DNA of 64,000 nt, taken from positions 17,657,424-17,721,423 of the forward strand of contig OX393555.1 of the NCBI GenBank assembly GCA_947650365.1, in the 5' to 3' direction. Below are positions 20,400 through 32,190 of this stretch, piece after piece. This stretch comes from Chamaelirium japonicum (Eukaryota > Streptophyta > Magnoliopsida > Liliales > Melanthiaceae). Below the pieces are notes generated by a model. It was not told the DNA's origin. It searched no databases and worked only from the letters and a program-made list of their open reading frames with translations. Within the stretch, counting starts at the first letter, position 1. Every line of letters begins with the position of its first letter. Both the position numbers and the translations under genes were made by a program.

Positions 20400-22773
20400 C
20401 CAAATACAGGGAGTCTGTTAGCAATCCAAAAAATAAAGAGGAACATTACGAGACTTGTTGAGGGTATTTTGAAAAGTAGTGCTTGATTTATATATAATTT
20501 ACTTATGATTGTCGGGTAGGGGATCTGAGAAAATAAAGAGCAACTTTGGCTCCCCAAATATAGGGTGTCTTATAGCGATACAAAAAATAGGAAGGCTCAT
20601 GACGAAGATTTTAGAGGGTATTTTGGATAGGAATGCTCAATTTATATATAATTACTTATGCTTATCGAGTGAATATCTTAAGAAACTAGGGTGCTAATAT
20701 GGCTCCGTAAAAGTAAACAATCTGGTAGTAATCCAAAAAATAGGAAGACAAATAACGAGACTCTGAGTATATGTTTTGGAGAGGAGTGCTCGATTTGTAT
20801 ATAATTTACTTATAGTTATAGTATGGGGTTCCTGAGAAAATAATAAGCAATTTTGGCTCTCTAAATATAGGAAGTCTAATATCAATCCCAAATATAGGAA
20901 AAAATATAACAAGGCTTTTGGAGGATATTTTGGAGAGAGTGCTTGATTTGTATATCATTTACTTATGGTTATAGGGTGGGAGCCATAAGAAAAAAGAACG
21001 ATTTTGGTTACTCAAATATAGGGAGTCTGGTAGCGATCACAAAAATAAGAAGGAATATGGCTATACTTTTAAAGGGTATTTTGGATAGGAGTGCTCAATT
21101 TATATATAATTTAATTATAGTTATCTGGTATGGGTCCTAAGAAAATAAGGAGTGATTTTGGATCCTCAAATATTAGGAGTTTGGTAGCAATTTTAAAAAT
21201 AGGAAGGCACAAGGGAAGGCTCCCAAAGGATATTTTGGGAAGGAGTGCTTGATTTATATATAATTTATTTATGGTTGTCGGGTGAGGGTCTTGAGAAAAT
21301 AAGAAGCGATTTTGGCTTCACAAATATAGAGATCTGGAAGCAATCCCAAAAATAGAAAGTCGCAGGACGGGGCTTTAAAGGGTGTTTTGGGAAGAAATAC
21401 TTGATTTATATATAATTTATATAGGATTGTCGGGTGGGGGTGTAGAGAAAATATAAAGAAATTTTGGCTCCCCAATTATAGGGAGTCTGGTACCATCCCA
21501 AAAAAAAGGAGACACATGGCGAGGCTCTTGGAGGGTGTTTTGGGAAGAAGTACTCAATTTATATATAAATTATTTATGGTTGTGGGGTGAAAGTCCTAAG
21601 TAGATAGAGAGCGATTTTGGTTCCCTAAATATAGTGAGTTTGGTAGCAATTTCAAAAATAGGGAGGCATATGGCGCGCAAGACTTTTGGTAGGTATTTTA
21701 TGAAAGAGTGCTTGATTTATATATTATTTACTTATTATTATCAGGTGGAGGATCAAGAGAAAATAAGGGATGAGTTTGGCTCCCCATATATAGGGAGTCT
21801 AGTAGCTAGTGATTCCAACAATAATGAAGTATATGACGAAGCTCTTGGAGGATTTTTTAAAGAGGAGTGCTTGATTTGTTTATAATATACTTATGGTTAT
21901 CGGGTTGATGTTCTGAGAAAATAAGGAACAATTTTGGTTACCCAAATAGAGAGTAAGTAGTGATCCAAAAAATCAAAAGGAATGTGGGTAGACATTAGGA
22001 GCGTGCTTTAGGGATGCGTGCTCGATTTGTATATAATTTATGTATGATTGTCGGGTAGAGGTCTTGAGAAAATAGGGATTGATTTTAGCACCCTAAATGT
22101 ATGGAGTCTGGTAGTGATCCTAAAAATAAGGAGGCACATGGCTTGTCTCCTAGAGGGTCTTTTGGGGAGAAGTGTTTGATTTTTATATAATTTATTTATG
22201 GTTGTCGGGTGAGAGTTTTGAAAAAATTGGAAGCAATTTTTAACTCCCTAAATATTGGGAGTCGGGTAGCGATCGCAAAAATTAATAGACACATGTCAAG
22301 AGTCTTAGAGGGTATTTTGGAAAAGATTGCTCGATTTGTATATAATTTACTTATGGCTATTGGGTGGGGGTTTTAAAAAAATAGGGAATGATTTTGGCTT
22401 CCAAAATATAGGGAGTCAAGATGCAATCCCAAAAATAGGAAAGCACGTGGCGAGTCTCTCGAAGGGTGTTTTGGTACGTAGTGTTCGATTTGTATATATT
22501 TTACTTATAGTTATCAGATGGAGGACCTAAGGAAATAGGGAGCAATTTTGGCTCCTTAATTATAGGTTGCATGTAGTGATCCCAAAAATAGAGAGTCATA
22601 TGGCGAGGCACTTAGAGTGTGTTTTGGGGAGGAATGCTTGATTTGTATATAGTTTAATTATAGTTGTTGGGTGAGGATCTTGAGAAAATAGGGAGTGATT
22701 TTTTCTCTCCAAATATAAGGAGTCTGGTAGCGATAAAAAAAATATAAAGGCATATGACAAGGCTCTTGAATGG
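20400..22773 (+). repeat. satellite array, class A, start of ordered HOR domain
   Basis: Here the first run of the five ordered diagnostic monomers appears: AACATTACGAG (about 20425), GGCTCATGACGA (20595), GACAAATAACGAG (20745), an AAATATAACAAGG type (20900) and ATATGGCTATAC (21056). The same order recurs through to 46.9 kb. Confidence 0.75.
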
Positions 22774-23100
22774 TGTTGGAGGATTAGTCCCACCTTGATA
22801 AAGTCGAGGGCTGAAATGAGCCATATATGTATGATGGGATCTCATTTTAATAGGTTTTGAGATAGAGAAAATCTAAAATGGTATTAGAGCCTAAGCATAA
22901 CCATATTACTCACCTACCGGGTATGGTCCCCACACATCTATTATCCACGTGTCAAGGACCATAAAAGATTGGTTTGCACAAGAGGGAGAGTGTTAGAGGA
23001 TTAGTCCCCACCTCGGTAAAGTAGATGGCAGAAATGATCCTTATATGTATGATGGGATCTTATCTCAATACTTGGGTTTTGAGATAGAGAAAATCTCACA
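22774..23100 (+). mobile_element. TRIM inserted in satellite, 327 bp
   Basis: The 5' LTR (22774 to about 22876) starts TGTTGGAGGATTAGTCC; the 3' LTR (22991-23100) starts TGTTAGAGGATTAGTCC and ends CACA. The two share TATATGTATGATGGGATCT and GAGATAGAGAAAATCT. TGGTATTAGAGCC at 22879 follows the 5' LTR and is nearly the initiator Met-tRNA primer site. AAGAGGGAGAG just before the 3' LTR is the polypurine tract. The internal part is only about 115 bp with no coding. Flanking bases AATGG (22769-22773) and AAGGG (23101-23105) form a 5-bp target duplication with one change, and joining across it restores the satellite. Confidence 0.9.
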
Positions 23101-23163
23101 AAGGGTACTTGGGGGAGTGTCCTTGATTTACATATTTATAGTTGTTGGATGAGATTTTTAAAA
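23101..23163 (+). repeat. satellite fragment between TRIM and foldback element
   Basis: A shortened monomer remnant (GGGTACTTGGGGGAGTG, TTGATTTA, ATAGTTGTTGG) between two insertions. Confidence 0.75.
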
Positions 23164-23393
23164 CAAAAATTTTTAAGAAATAGAACAAAAATTATTAATA
23201 ATTTAATAAACGGAACAAAAGTTGGATAATTGAAAAAAAAGGAATAGTACGCCATCTCAAATGGCGTAAAGTATTTACGCCATTTAAGATGGCGTAAAAC
23301 TGAAGGGGTAAATTAAAATATCAAAATTGCCCTTTCTTTACACCATTTTAAATGGCGTAAATTCCCTATAAATAGTGCGTAAAGTCCTAATAA

Positions 23394-23760
23394 GTTTTAG
23401 GATTTAGGGTTAGGGTTTAGGGTTTTAGGGTTAGGGTTTGGGGTTTTAGGTTTTAGGTTTTAGGATTTAGGTTTTAGGGTTAGGGTTTAGGGTTTAGGGT
23501 TTAGGGTTAGGGATTAGGTTTAGGGTTTAAGGGTTTAGGGGTTAGGGTTAGGGTTTAGGGTTTTAGGTTTTAGGATTTAGGGTTAAGGGTTTTAGGTTTT
23601 AGGGTTTAGGGTTTTAGGGTTAGGGTTTAGGGTTTTAGGGTTTAGGGTTTTTGGTTTTAGGGTTTAGGGTTTAGGGGTTAGGGTTTAGGGGTAAGGTTTA
23701 GGGGTTAGGGTTTTAGGGCTTCAGTTTGACGGTTTACGTTTTGGGTTTAGGGTTTAGGTT
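23394..23760 (+). repeat. degenerate telomere-like TTTAGGG repeats, left arm
   Basis: Mixed TTTAGGG, TTAGGG and TTTTAGGG units with single-base indels, G-rich on the plus strand. TTTAGGG is the standard plant telomere unit. The irregular units, interior place and inverted partner show that it is not an active telomere. Confidence 0.85.
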
Positions 23761-23795
23761 AAAAAAAATATTTTTTAACTTCGTCAATGTAACAT

Positions 23796-23980
23796 ACTAA
23801 ACCCTAAACACTAAAACCCTTAACCCTAAAACCCTAAATCCTAAAACCTAAAACCCTAAACCCTAACCCTTAAACCCTTACCCTAAACCCTAAACCCTAA
23901 AACCCTAAACCCTAACCCAAAAACCTAAACCCTAAATCCTAAAACCTAAAACCCTAAACCCTAACCCTAAATCCTAAAAC
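23796..23980 (-). repeat. degenerate telomere-like repeats, right arm (CCCTAAA on plus strand)
   Basis: Inverted counterpart of the left arm, about half as long, so repeat number has drifted between the arms. Units are ACCCTAAA, AACCCTAAA and CCTAAATCC. Confidence 0.85.
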
Positions 23981-24223
23981 TTATTATGACTTTACTCCAT
24001 TTGAAATAGGGAATTTATGCCATTTGAAATGGCGTAAAGAAAGGGCAGTTTCGGTATTTTAATTTGCCCCTTCAGTTTTATGCCATCTCAAATAGCGTAA
24101 ATACTTTACGCCATTTGAGATGGCATAATATTCCTTTTTTTTTTTTTTTTCCAATTATATAACTTTTGTTCTGTTTATTAAATTATTAATATTTTTTGTT
24201 TTATTTTTCAAAAATTTTTGTTC

Positions 24224-25586
24224 TTAAAAAAATAGAGAGCAATTTTGGTTCCCCAACTATAGGAAGACTGGTAATGATCCCCAAAAAAAGAAAGTTAATG
24301 GCAAGGCACTTGGAGAGGATTTAGATAAAAGTTCTCGATTTGTATATAATTTTCTTATGGTTATCAGATATGGGTCTTGAAAAAATAGAAAATAATTTTG
24401 GATCCGCAAATATAGGGGGTATGGTAATGATTAAACAAATAGAGAGAAACATGAAGAGGCTCAAGGAGGCTATTTTGGGGAGTAGTGCTCGATTTGTATA
24501 TAATTTACTTATGGTTATCTGGTGAAGGTTTTGAGAAAATAGATAATAAATTTTGCTTCTTGTAAGTAGGGAGTCTGGTTGCGATCCAAAAAATAGGAAG
24601 GCTCATGACAAGACTCTTGGAAGGTATTTTGGGTATGAGTGCTTGATTTATATATAATTTAGGTATGGTTATTGATTGAAAATCATGAAAAAATAGGAAG
24701 TGATCTTAACTCACCAAATATCGGAAGTCTGGTATCTATCCCAAAAAATTGAAGGCAAATGACAAGATTCTTGTAGGGTGTTTTGGGAAGGAGTACTTGA
24801 TTTGTATATAATTTACTTATGGTTGTCGGGTAGGTATCCTAAGAAAATAGAAAGCGATTTTAGCTTTCCAAATATAGGGAGTTTGGTATCGATCCTAAAA
24901 AAAAGAAAGGCAAATGGCAATACTCTTGTAGGGTGTTTCGGGGAGGATTGTTCAATTTGTATATAATTTACTTATGGTTATAGAGTGGGGGTCTTGAGAA
25001 AATCGAAAGGAATTTTAGCTCCCAAAATATAGGGAGTCTGGTATCGATCCTATATATATAGAGGCACATGATGAGGCTCTTGAATGGTATTTTGAGGAGG
25101 GTACTTGATTTATATTTTTCTAGTTATGGTTATAGGGTGGGGTTCCTAAGAACTTAGGGTGTAGTTATGGCTCCCTAAATATAGGGAGTCCTGTAGTGAT
25201 CTAAAAAATAAGGAGAAATATGGCTATACTTTTGGAGGGTGCTTTTGATAGGAGTGTTCGATTTGAATATAATTGACAAATGGTTATTAGGTCCTAAAAA
25301 AAGGAGCGATTTTGGTTCCCCAAATATAAAAAGTCTAGTAGCAATCCCAAAAATAGGAACGTATTTATGGACGCTTTTAGAGGGTGTTTTTGGAAGGAGT
25401 GCTCAATTTTTATATAATTTATTTATGGTTGTTAGGTGGGGGTCATAAGAAAATTGGGAGCGATTATGGCTTCCCAAATATAGGGAGTATAGACGCAATC
25501 CGAAATATAAAGAGGTACATGGCATGACTTTTAGAGGATATTTTAGGGAGAAGTACTTGATTTGTATATAATTTACTTAGGATTGT
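24224..25586 (+). repeat. satellite array, class A HOR domain (between insertions)
   Basis: Resumes with AAAATAGAGAGCAATTTTGG. The ordered types recur at about 24430, 24600, 24755, 25070 and 25215. Confidence 0.88.
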
Positions 25587-25870
25587 CATACCATTTTGTA
25601 ACATCCGCCCCAAACACACAAGATTTTGTCCGCTCTGCCTGTGCCCGCACGAGAACTTCCCAGGGAGGTTACCCATCCTAGTACTACTCTCGTCCGAGCA
25701 CGCTTAACTACGGAGTTCTTACGAAATCCGTAGCGGCGCACGGTTTTAAAACGCGTCTTCTATGTTTGGGAGGGGAAATTATATAAGTAGCTCAGGATCT
25801 CCTTCTCTCCAGGCGAAGTGGGGCTAACTCATGGCCTAGTACACCTCACCTCACCTCATCCATCTTGGCA
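25587..25870 (-). mobile_element. Cassandra-type LTR with 5S rRNA sequence, truncated element
   Basis: Read on the minus strand, the LTR begins TGCCAAGATGG (at 25870) and ends GATGTTACA (at 25597). It is followed by AAATGGTAT, the first bases of an initiator Met-tRNA primer-binding site, and then satellite. The LTR carries a 5S rRNA-like block on the same strand. A TRIM LTR containing 5S sequence is the defining mark of Cassandra. Only one LTR plus the start of the PBS remains, so the internal part and 3' LTR were lost, perhaps by recombination in the array. No clear target duplication. Confidence 0.85.
25647..25735 (-). repeat. 5S rRNA-derived segment inside Cassandra LTR
   Basis: On the minus strand it contains AAGCGTGCTCGGACGAGAG, GTAGTACTAGGATGGGT and CCCTGGGAAGTTC. 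These match the plant 5S rRNA internal promoter region (A-box around AAGCGTGCT, C-box around GGATGGGTGACC) with several changes and one inserted base. It is not a 5S gene: the 5S 5' part is largely unmatched and the C-box is altered. Confidence 0.85.
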
Positions 25871-28800
25871 TTCCCGGTCCTAAGAAAATAGAAAGTAATT
25901 TTGGCTTCCCAAATAGAGGGAGTCTAGTAGCAATCCCAAAAATAGGGAGACAAATGGCGAGGTACTTGAAAAGTGTTTTAGGGAGGAGTGCTCGATTTAT
26001 ATGTAAATTACTTATGGTTGTCATGTGGAAGTCCTGAGAAGATACAGATTAATTTTGGCTCCCTATATATCTAAAGTATTGTAACGATCCTAAAAATAGA
26101 GAGGCATATTATGAGGCTCTTGGAGTATATTTTGGGGAAGAGTGCTCGATTTATATTTTCTTTACTTATTGTCGTTATGTGGAGGGTCTTGAGAAAATAA
26201 GGAGTGTTTTTAGATCAATAATTATAGGGAATCTGGTAGCGAACCCAATAATAGGGAGGCACTAGGAGAGGCTCTTGGAGAGTGATTTGGAAAGGTATAC
26301 TTGATTTGTTTATAATTTACTTTTGGTTATCATTTTAGGGTTCTGTGAAAATAGTGAGCGATTTTTGCTTCCCAAATATAGGGAGTCAGGTAGTGATATA
26401 AAAAAACGAAAGCATATTAGTAGACTAGAAGGTGTTTTAATGAGTTCTCAATTTGTATATAGTTTACTTATGATTATTAGGTAGGGGTCATGAGAAAATA
26501 GGAAGTGATTTTGGCTCTCTAAATGTATAGAGTCTGGTAGCGATTCAAAAATAAGGAGGCATATAGCAAGGCTCTTGGAGGGTGTTTTGGAAAAGAGTGC
26601 TCGATTTGTATATAATTTACTTATAATTATTAGGTGGGGGTCCTGAAAAAAATATGGAGCGATTTTGGCTCCCCAAATTTAGGGAGTTCGATATCGATAC
26701 AAAATATAGGGAGACATATGGTGAGGTTCTTGCAGGGTGTTTTGGGAAGGGTGCTCGATTTGTATATAATTTTCTTATGGTTGTTGGGTGGGGGTCCGAA
26801 AAAAATAGGGATCAATTTTGGCTCCCCAAATATAAGGAGTTTGGTAGCAATCCAAAAAATAGAGAGAAACAAGACGAGGCTTTTGGAGGGTGTTTTGGGG
26901 AGTAGTGCTCATTTTGTATATAATTTTTTTTATGATTATTGGGTGGCAGTCCTGAGAAAATAGGAATCAATTTTGGCTTCCAAAATATAGTGAGTCTGGT
27001 TACCATCTAAAAAATAGGGAGGTCTATGGCTAAGCTCTTGGATGGTTTTTTGGATAGAAGTGCTTGATTTGTATATAATTTATTTATGGTTATTAGGTGG
27101 GTATCTTGTGAAAATAAGAAGTTATTTTAGCCTATAAATATAGAAAGTCTGATAACAGTCCAAAAAATAGGAAAGCAAATGGTTAGACTTTTGGAGGGTG
27201 CTTTAGAAAGGAGTGCTCGATTTGTATATAAGTTACTTATGGCTGAAGGGTGGGGGTCTTTAGAAAATAGGAAGCGATTTTGGCTTCCTAAATATAGAGA
27301 ATTCAGTATTGATCCCAAATATAGGGAGGCAGATGGTGAGGATCTTGGAGGGTATTTTGGGAAGGATACTCGATTTGTATATTTATTACTTATGGTTGTA
27401 GGGTGGGGGTCCTGAGAAAATAGGGAGCGATTTTGGATCCCCAACTTTAGGGAGTTGGTTAGTTATCCCAAAAATAAGGTGGAATAACGCTATACTTTTA
27501 GAGGGTGTTTTGGGAAGGAGCTCCCGATTTGTATATAATTTGCTTATAGTTATCGGGTCTGGGTCCTAAGAAAATAATGAGTGATTTTGGCTCTAAAAAT
27601 ATAAGAAGTCTGGTAGCAATTCCAAAAATTAAAAGGCACTTGAAGTGGTACCTAGTGGGTGTTCTAGAAAGAAGTGCTTGATTTTTATATAATTTACTTA
27701 TGGTTGTTGGGTAGGGGTCCTAGAAAAATAGGAAGCGATGTTGGCTCTCGAAATTCAGGGAGTCTGGTATCGATCCTAAATATAGGGAGGCACATGACGA
27801 GGCTCTTGGAGGGTATTTTAGGGAGGATGCTCGATTTGTATATTATTTACTTATGGTTGTAGGGTGGGGGTCTTGAAAAATTAAAGAGCTATTTTGGCTT
27901 CCCAAATATAGGAAGTCCGATAATGATCCCAAAAATAAGGAAGAATATGACTATAATTTTGGAAGGTGTTTTAGGTAGGAGTATTCGGTTTATCGGGTGG
28001 GGGTCCTAAAAAAATAAGGAGCAATTTTGGTTCCTCAAATATAAGGAGTCTGATAGAGATCTCAAAAATAGGAAGGCACATGGGGATGCTCCTAGAGGAT
28101 ATTTTGGAAAGGAGTACTTGATTTTTATATAATTTTTTTATGGTTGTAGGTCCCGGGACCTATGAAAATAGGGAGTAATTTTGGCTCTCTAAATATAGGA
28201 ACTCTGAAAGATTTTCCTAAAATAAGGAGGCAGAGGGTGAGGCTTTTAGAGGATGTTTTGGGGAGTAGTTCTCGATTTGTATATAATTTCTTAGGATTTT
28301 CAGGTGAAGGGCCGGAGAAAATAGAAAGTAATTTTGGCTCTTTTAATAGAGGGAGTTTAGTAGCATTCCCAAAAATAGGGAGGCACATGGAGATGCTCTT
28401 AGAGGGTGTTTTGGGGATGAGTGTTTGATTTATATATAAAGTACTTATGCCTGTCGGGTGGAAGCCCTGAGTAGATAGGGTATGATTTTTGCTTACTATA
28501 AATAGGAAGTATGGTAACAATCCCAGATATAGGAAGGCACATTACGAGACTATTGGAGGGTATTTTATGGAAGAGTGCATAATTTGTATATTATTTACTT
28601 ATTGTTGTCGGGTGAAGGGTTTTGAAAAAATAAGGAGTGATTTTGACTCCCTAAATATAGGGAGTCTGGTACTGATCCCAATAATAGGGAGGCATATGGT
28701 GAGGCTCTTGGAGATGTTTTGGAAAGGATTACTCGATTTATTTAGAATTTACTTATGATTATCAAATTGGTTTCTGAGAAAATAGAGAGTGATTTAGGTT

Positions 28801-31642
28801 TTCCAAATATAGGAAGTCTGGTAGTGATCTTAAAAAAAAGAAACCATATTGATAGACTTGTGGAAGGTATTTTTAGGAGGAGTACTCGATTTGTTTATAA
28901 TTTACTTATGGTTATTGGATAAGGGTCTTATGAATTTAAGAAGCAATTTTAGCTCCTCAATTATAGAAAGTTTGGTAGCGATTCCAAAAGTAGGGTGCAA
29001 ATAGCGAGGCTATTGAAGGGTATTTTGGAGAGGAGTACTTGATTTGTATATAATTTACTTATAATTATTGGGTGGGGGTCTTAAAAAAAATAAGAAATAA
29101 TTTTGGCTCCCAAAATATAAGGAGTTCAGTATCGATAAAAAATATAAGAAGTCACATGACGTGGCTCTTGAAAGGTCCTTTGAGAAGTGTGTTCAATTTG
29201 TATATAATTTTCTTATAGTTATTACATAGGGATAAGGAAAAAATAGGGAGCAATTTTGGCTCCCTAAATATTAGGGGTCTGGTAGCAATCCAAAACATAG
29301 AGAAGAACATGACGAGGCTCTTAGTGGGTGTTTTTGGAAGTAGTATTAGTTTTATATATAATTAACTTATGGTTATCGGGTGAGGCTCTAGAGAAAATAG
29401 AAAGTGATTTTGGCTCTACAAATATAATGAGTATTATAGCGATCCAAAAAATAGGGAGGCTCATGACGAGGTTCTTTGATAGTATTTTTAGTAGAAGAAC
29501 TCGATTTGTATATAGTTATCGGGTGGATGTCTTGAGAAAATAAAGTATGATTTTGGCTCAGCAAATATAGGGAGTCTGGTAGTAATCCAAAAAATAGGAA
29601 GGTAAATAGTGAGACTCTTAGAGAGAGCCTTAGGGAGGAGTGCTCGATTTTTGTATAATTTATTTATGGTTGAAGGATGGGGGTTTTGAAAAAATAAGAA
29701 CTGATTTTGGCTCCCTAAATATAGGGAGTCTGGTTTTGATTTTAAATATAGGTAGGAATATGGCGAGGCTCTTGAAAGGTGTTTTGGGGAGGGTACACGA
29801 TCTGTATTTTATTTACTTATGGATGTAGAGGGATCCTGAGAAAATTAAGAATGATTTTGACTCCCTAAATATAGTTAGTTAGTGATCCCAAAAATAAGGA
29901 GGAATATGGTTATACTTTTGAAGGATGTTTTAGATAGGAGTTCTCCATTTATATATAATTTAGGTAGTGATCTCAAAAATAAAAAGGCACTTTAAAAGTC
30001 CCCTAGAGGATATTTTGGAAAGGAGTGCTTGATTTGTGAATAATTTACTTACGGTTATTAGGTGGGGATCCTTAGAAAATAAGGAACAATTTTGGCTCCC
30101 CAAATATAAGGAGTCTGGAAGTAATCCCAAAAATAGGGAGGCGCAAGTTAAGGCTTTTAGATGGTATTTTAAGGAGGAATGCTTGATTTATATATAATTT
30201 ACTTAGGATTATCGGGTAGGGTCCTAAGAAAATATAGAGCAATTTTGGCTCCCCAAGTATTGGGAGTCTAGTAGCAATCCCAAAAATTGGGTGGTGAATG
30301 GTGAGGGTCTTGGTGGGTATTTTAGGAAGGAGTTTTTGATTTAAATATAAATTAGTTATGGTTTTCTGGTGGAAGCTCTGAGAAGATAGGGTGTGATTTT
30401 GGCTCCTTAGATATAAAAAGTTTGGCAACAGTCGCTAAAATAGGAAGGTACATTGCAAGGCTTTTAGTAGATATTTTGGAGAAGAGTGCTCAATTTGTAT
30501 ATTATTTACTTATAGTTGTCAGGTGGAGGGGCTTAAGAAAATAAGGAGTAGTTTTGGATCTCCAAATATAGGGAGTCTGGTAGCGATCCTAATAATAGGG
30601 AGGCACATGGTGAGACTCTTGGAGGGTATTTTGGAAATGAGTACTCGATTTGTTTATAATTTACTTAGAGTTGTTGGGTTGGGGTTCTGAGAAAATATAG
30701 ACTGATTTTGGCTTTCTTAATATAGAGAGTTTGGTAGTAATCTTAAAAAAAGAAAAGCATACTGGTTGATTTTTTGTGAGTGTTTTGGAAAGAAGTGCTC
30801 GATTTTTATATAATTTACTTATAATTATCGGGTGGGGGTCTTAAGAAAATAGGAAGTGATTTTGATTCCTCAACTATAGGGGATCTAGTAGCGATTTCAA
30901 AAATTGGGAGGCACATAGGGAGGCTCTTTGTTTTAGAGAGGAGTGCTCGATTTTGATATAATTTACTTATAATTATCAGGTGGTGGTCCTAAAAAAATAG
31001 GGTTCAATTTTGGCTCCTTGAATATTGGGAGTTCGGTAATGATCTAAAATATAGGGTGGCTCTTGGAGGGTGTTTTGGGAAGGGTGCTCGATTTATATAT
31101 AATTTATTTATTGTTATCATATGAGGGTTCTGAAAAAATAGGGAATAATTTTGGGTCTCCAAATATAAGGCTTCTGGTAGCGATCCAAAAAATAGAGAGA
31201 AACATGATGAGGCACTTAGAGGGTGTTTGGGGAGTAATGCTCGATATATATATAATTTACTTATAGTTATCGGGTGTTTGCCTTGAGAAAATAGGTAAAA
31301 TATAGAGAGTTTGGTAGAGATTCAAAAAAAAAGGAGGCTCATGATGAGGCTTTTGGATGGTATTTTGGGTAGGAGTGCTTGATTTATTATAATTTAGTTA
31401 TAATTATCAAGTGGGTATCCTAAGAAAATATAAGGATATTTTGGCTCGATAAATATATGGAGTTCAGAAGAAATCTATAAAATAGGAAGGCTAAAGGCGA
31501 GTCTCTTGGATTGTTTTTTGGGAAGGAGTGCTTGATTTGTATATAATTTACTTATGGTTATCGGGTGGGGGTCCTGGGAAAATAATAAGCGGTTTTGGGT
31601 CCCCAAATATAGGGTATCGATCCAAAATATAGGGTATCATAC
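25871..31642 (+). repeat. satellite array, class A HOR domain
   Basis: Ordered types recur: at about 26855, 27175, 27325 and 27482; a partial extra run at about 27790 and 27945; and a full run at 29295, 29458, 29610, 29755 and 29908. Monomers between these runs vary in number. Confidence 0.9.
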
Positions 31643-32190
31643 ATAGTTATCAAGGCGTCAAGGCGAGACTAGACGCCCGAAAGGAGCCTAGGAGGCGTAG
31701 CCTTACGTGCATAGGTGTGGCCTTATATGCATAGGCATTTTCCAAGCATGGGTATATATGTATAGTCTATACTTGCAGGTATATATGTAATAGGAAGGAA
31801 TATAACACCTTACTAACCTAAAATTGAACATATTATAGTCAAATACATGCAATACAATGACATATACATAGTATAAACATGTAAACAACAAAAGAAATAA
31901 ATAGAATACAAACACTTGCTAATTTAAAATTGAGCATATTCTAATTAAATGTATGCAACACAAGGAGCACATAGTATAAACAAGTATACAACAAAATGAA
32001 CAAAGAAAATAAGGGCGGGTTGGGTTTTACTTAAAAAAATAAATAAAAACCATTGTCTAAAACTAGGCGTGCACCTAGCCTAGGTGTGCCTAGGCACACC
32101 TAGGCCACCGCTTAGTGAGCGCCTGGGCGTACTGGGGCCTACCTGTCTCCGGGCGCCTAGTGCGTCTTGGCCCGCGCCTTGACAACAATA
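31643..32190. mobile_element. 548-bp MULE-like non-autonomous element in satellite
   Basis: The ends are short inverted repeats: TAGTTATCAAGGCG on the left and TTGTTGTCAAGGCG for the reverse complement of the right. The flanking 9 bases are GTATCATAC (31634-31642) and GTGTCATAT (32191-32199), matching at 7 of 9 with only transitions. A 9-bp duplication points to the Mutator superfamily. GC-rich subterminal AGGCG words lie at both ends and an AT-rich middle has no transposase. The minus-strand open frame in the middle is tyrosine-rich low-complexity reading. Confidence 0.75.

Larger units (their letters stand above)
12241..20400 (+). repeat. satellite array, class A, outer diverged part
   Basis: Head-to-tail monomers of about 152-158 bp (the GAGAAAAT word at 12527, 12681 and 12839; at 13142 and 13294). 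The shared core, in order, is CTGAGAAAATAG, GGGAGCGATTTTGGCTCCCC, AAATATAGGGAGTCTGG, TAGCGATCCCAAAAATAGG, GGCACATGGCGAGGCTC, TTGGAGGGTGTTTTGGG, GGAGTGCTCGATTTG, TATATAATTTACTTATGG and GTCGGGTGGGGGTC. Monomers differ widely with little obvious order. All run the same way except near 14.97-15.1 kb. Confidence 0.93.
23164..24223. mobile_element. 1.06-kb foldback element with telomere-like arms
   Basis: The outer arms are reverse complements: CAAAAATTTTT, then AGAACAAAA, TATTAATAATTTAATAAAC, GAACAAAAGTT, palindromic TACGCCAT..ATGGCGTA modules, a TGAAGGGG/CCCCTTCA block and AATGGCGTAAA. Inside, the left arm runs into degenerate TTTAGGG-type repeats (about 23394-23760) and the right arm comes out of CCCTAAA-type repeats (about 23796-23980), with a loop of about 35 bp. 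TTAAAA occurs at both junctions (23158-23163 and 24224-24229) and may be the target duplication. No transposase is present. I do not recognise the family. Confidence 0.75.

Noticed and set aside
22879-22890. A tRNA fragment
   Set aside because: The TGGTATTAGAGC word complements the 3' end of initiator Met-tRNA and is a retroelement primer site; no cloverleaf is present. The same holds at 1388-1399.
23250-23305. A microRNA precursor from the CGCCAT palindromes
   Set aside because: The palindromes are repeated modules of the foldback element arms, not a single stem with an asymmetric mature arm.
23394-23980. A telomere or telomere fusion point
   Set aside because: The G-rich strands point toward each other in a head-to-head layout, which does resemble a fusion. 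However, the repeats are irregular, the outer arms are also inverted copies of non-telomeric sequence, and satellite resumes on both sides, which fits a foldback insertion better.
25647-25735. A 5S rRNA gene
   Set aside because: The match covers mainly the internal promoter part, has substitutions and an inserted base, and sits inside a TG...CA LTR next to a primer-binding site, so it is Cassandra sequence.
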